NCBI GenBank assembly: GCA_029932795.1
Contig: JAOZPL010000153.1
Coordinates: forward strand, 1 to 5,522
Origin: Candidatus Zixiibacteriota bacterium
GTDB taxonomy: Bacteria; Zixibacteria; MSB-5A5; GN15; FEB-12
Direction of reading: 5' to 3'
Length of the DNA: 5,522 nucleotides
Part shown: one piece after another, positions 4,854 through 5,522 of the stretch
Numbering within the stretch: position 1 is the stretch's first letter
How the letters are laid out: every line of letters begins with the position of its first letter
The notes under the pieces: generated by a model
Database searches by the model: none
Seen by the model: only the letters and a program-made list of their open reading frames with translations
Told to the model about the DNA's origin: nothing
Made by a program: the position numbers and the translations under genes

Positions 4854-5522
4854 CAGGAGACTTTAGCACCCGGAGGGAGATCTCCCTCCGGCGTGATGAG
4901 AAAGAGCTGCTTGCTCGTATAGGCAGCCAGAAGCATGCCATTTGATTCAACTCCCCGTATCACCGCCGGTTTCAGATTGGTTACGACAATGACTTTCTTC
5001 CCTATCACTCTATCAGGCGTGTAATACTGCGCGATGCCGGCGACTATCTGGCGCTTTTCCCCCCCGAGATCAATCTGCATCTTGAGCAACTTATCTGTCC
5101 CTGAAACCGTCTCCGCCTCCAGCACCTCGGCAACACGCATGTCAAGTCGCGCAAACTCGGAAATGTCAACCAGGTTTTCGTCACCCATAACTTTCCCCTC
5201 ATCCACTTTTGGTCTTTCCTTCCTGGCTGCTGTCGCCTTGGAATCGATTCGTGGAAAAACCGGTTTATCAATTGTGATCGGTGTTCCCGCTTGCAGCTCG
5301 AAGAACTTCTGAGCGCTTTCCAGATTCAACGTGCTGTCATCAAGAGAAAGAATTGTCCTCACTTCCTTCATTTTGCGGGGCATGACCGGATAGAGAATAA
5401 TCGACACGATACGAATCACCTCGCAGCAGGCGTACAGAATCCCGCCCAGTTTCTCTCTTTGGCCTTCTCTGGCCAGTACCCAGGGAGCCGTATCGTTAAA
5501 GAATTTATTTGTTGCCCGGACC
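4853..5522 (-). CDS. metG: methionyl-tRNA synthetase, C-terminal part (cut by window edge)
   Basis: MetRS charges tRNA-Met, including the initiator, in the cytoplasm. The last 222 residues are present; the catalytic domain with its HIGH and KMSKS motifs lies beyond the window. The frame is open to the edge, beginning VRATNKFFNDTAPWVLARE, which is the anticodon-binding helical bundle; its APW Trp probably corresponds to the anticodon-stacking Trp461 of E. coli. The bundle continues through LYPVMPRKMKEV (fragment residues 43-54). A charged linker spans about 90-117. The C-terminal EMAP-II/Trbp111-like OB-fold tRNA-binding domain runs from VDISEFARLDMRVAEV (about 118) to the end, with VTNLKPAVIRGVESNGMLLAA as its signature. 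This domain dimerises MetRS and aids tRNA binding, and its fusion is common but not universal. The GTG at 5419 is an internal Val codon, not a start. The stop overlaps the tatD ATG (TGATG). Confidence 0.96.
   Translation of the reverse strand, partial: VRATNKFFNDTAPWVLAREGQREKLGGILYACCEVIRIVSIILYPVMPRKMKEVRTILSLDDSTLNLESAQKFFELQAGTPITIDKPVFPRIDSKATAARKERPKVDEGKVMGDENLVDISEFARLDMRVAEVLEAETVSGTDKLLKMQIDLGGEKRQIVAGIAQYYTPDRVIGKKVIVVTNLKPAVIRGVESNGMLLAAYTSKQLFLITPEGDLPPGAKVS

Noticed and set aside
4853..5419. A standalone 188-residue tRNA-binding protein starting at GTG 5419
   Set aside because: The same frame stays open to the window edge and encodes the MetRS anticodon-binding bundle upstream (KFFNDTAPWVLA), so the GTG is an internal Val codon of metG.

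Overview
All genes in this window lie on the minus strand, so the biological order runs from the high coordinates to the low ones: metG (3' part) > tatD > rsmA > pdxJ-like > rluD-like > [possible 32-codon ORF] > purM > gpmI (5' part). It is a compact housekeeping cluster of seven recognisable genes, two of them cut by the window edges. No RNA genes, mobile elements, CRISPR arrays or clear transcription terminators are visible.

The organism is a bacterium of middling GC content. It has a MetRS with a fused C-terminal tRNA-binding domain, the cofactor-independent phosphoglycerate mutase, and the DXP-dependent vitamin B6 enzyme family (PdxJ). Nothing here fixes the phylum. The gene mix and divergent sequences would suit one of the less-studied Gram-negative phyla, but that is only an impression.

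Layout: metG and tatD overlap by one base (TGATG). tatD and rsmA are 3 nt apart, with the rsmA Shine-Dalgarno sequence inside the tatD end. rsmA and pdxJ are separated by 53 nt containing a short inverted repeat. pdxJ and rluD are 9 nt apart. rluD and purM are separated by 104 nt, the only substantial spacer, which holds a small ORF, a G8 tract, a tandem heptamer, a sigma70-like promoter and a 14-bp dyad. purM and gpmI are 2 nt apart. There is no gene-free stretch over 300 bases.

Functionally the upstream block leans to translation: tRNA charging, 16S rRNA dimethylation and rRNA pseudouridylation, plus the TatD nuclease and a vitamin B6 family enzyme. The downstream pair serves purine synthesis (PurM) and lower glycolysis (GpmI). 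The rluD-purM spacer probably marks a boundary where a second promoter feeds purM-gpmI.

Two things deserve a second look. The PdxJ homologue lacks both catalytic histidines and several other family signatures while keeping the overall framework, so its activity is in doubt. The rluD-purM spacer contains an SD-equipped small ORF that is in frame with purM and separated from it by an amber codon, and it also carries a promoter whose predicted start falls on the purM GTG codon.
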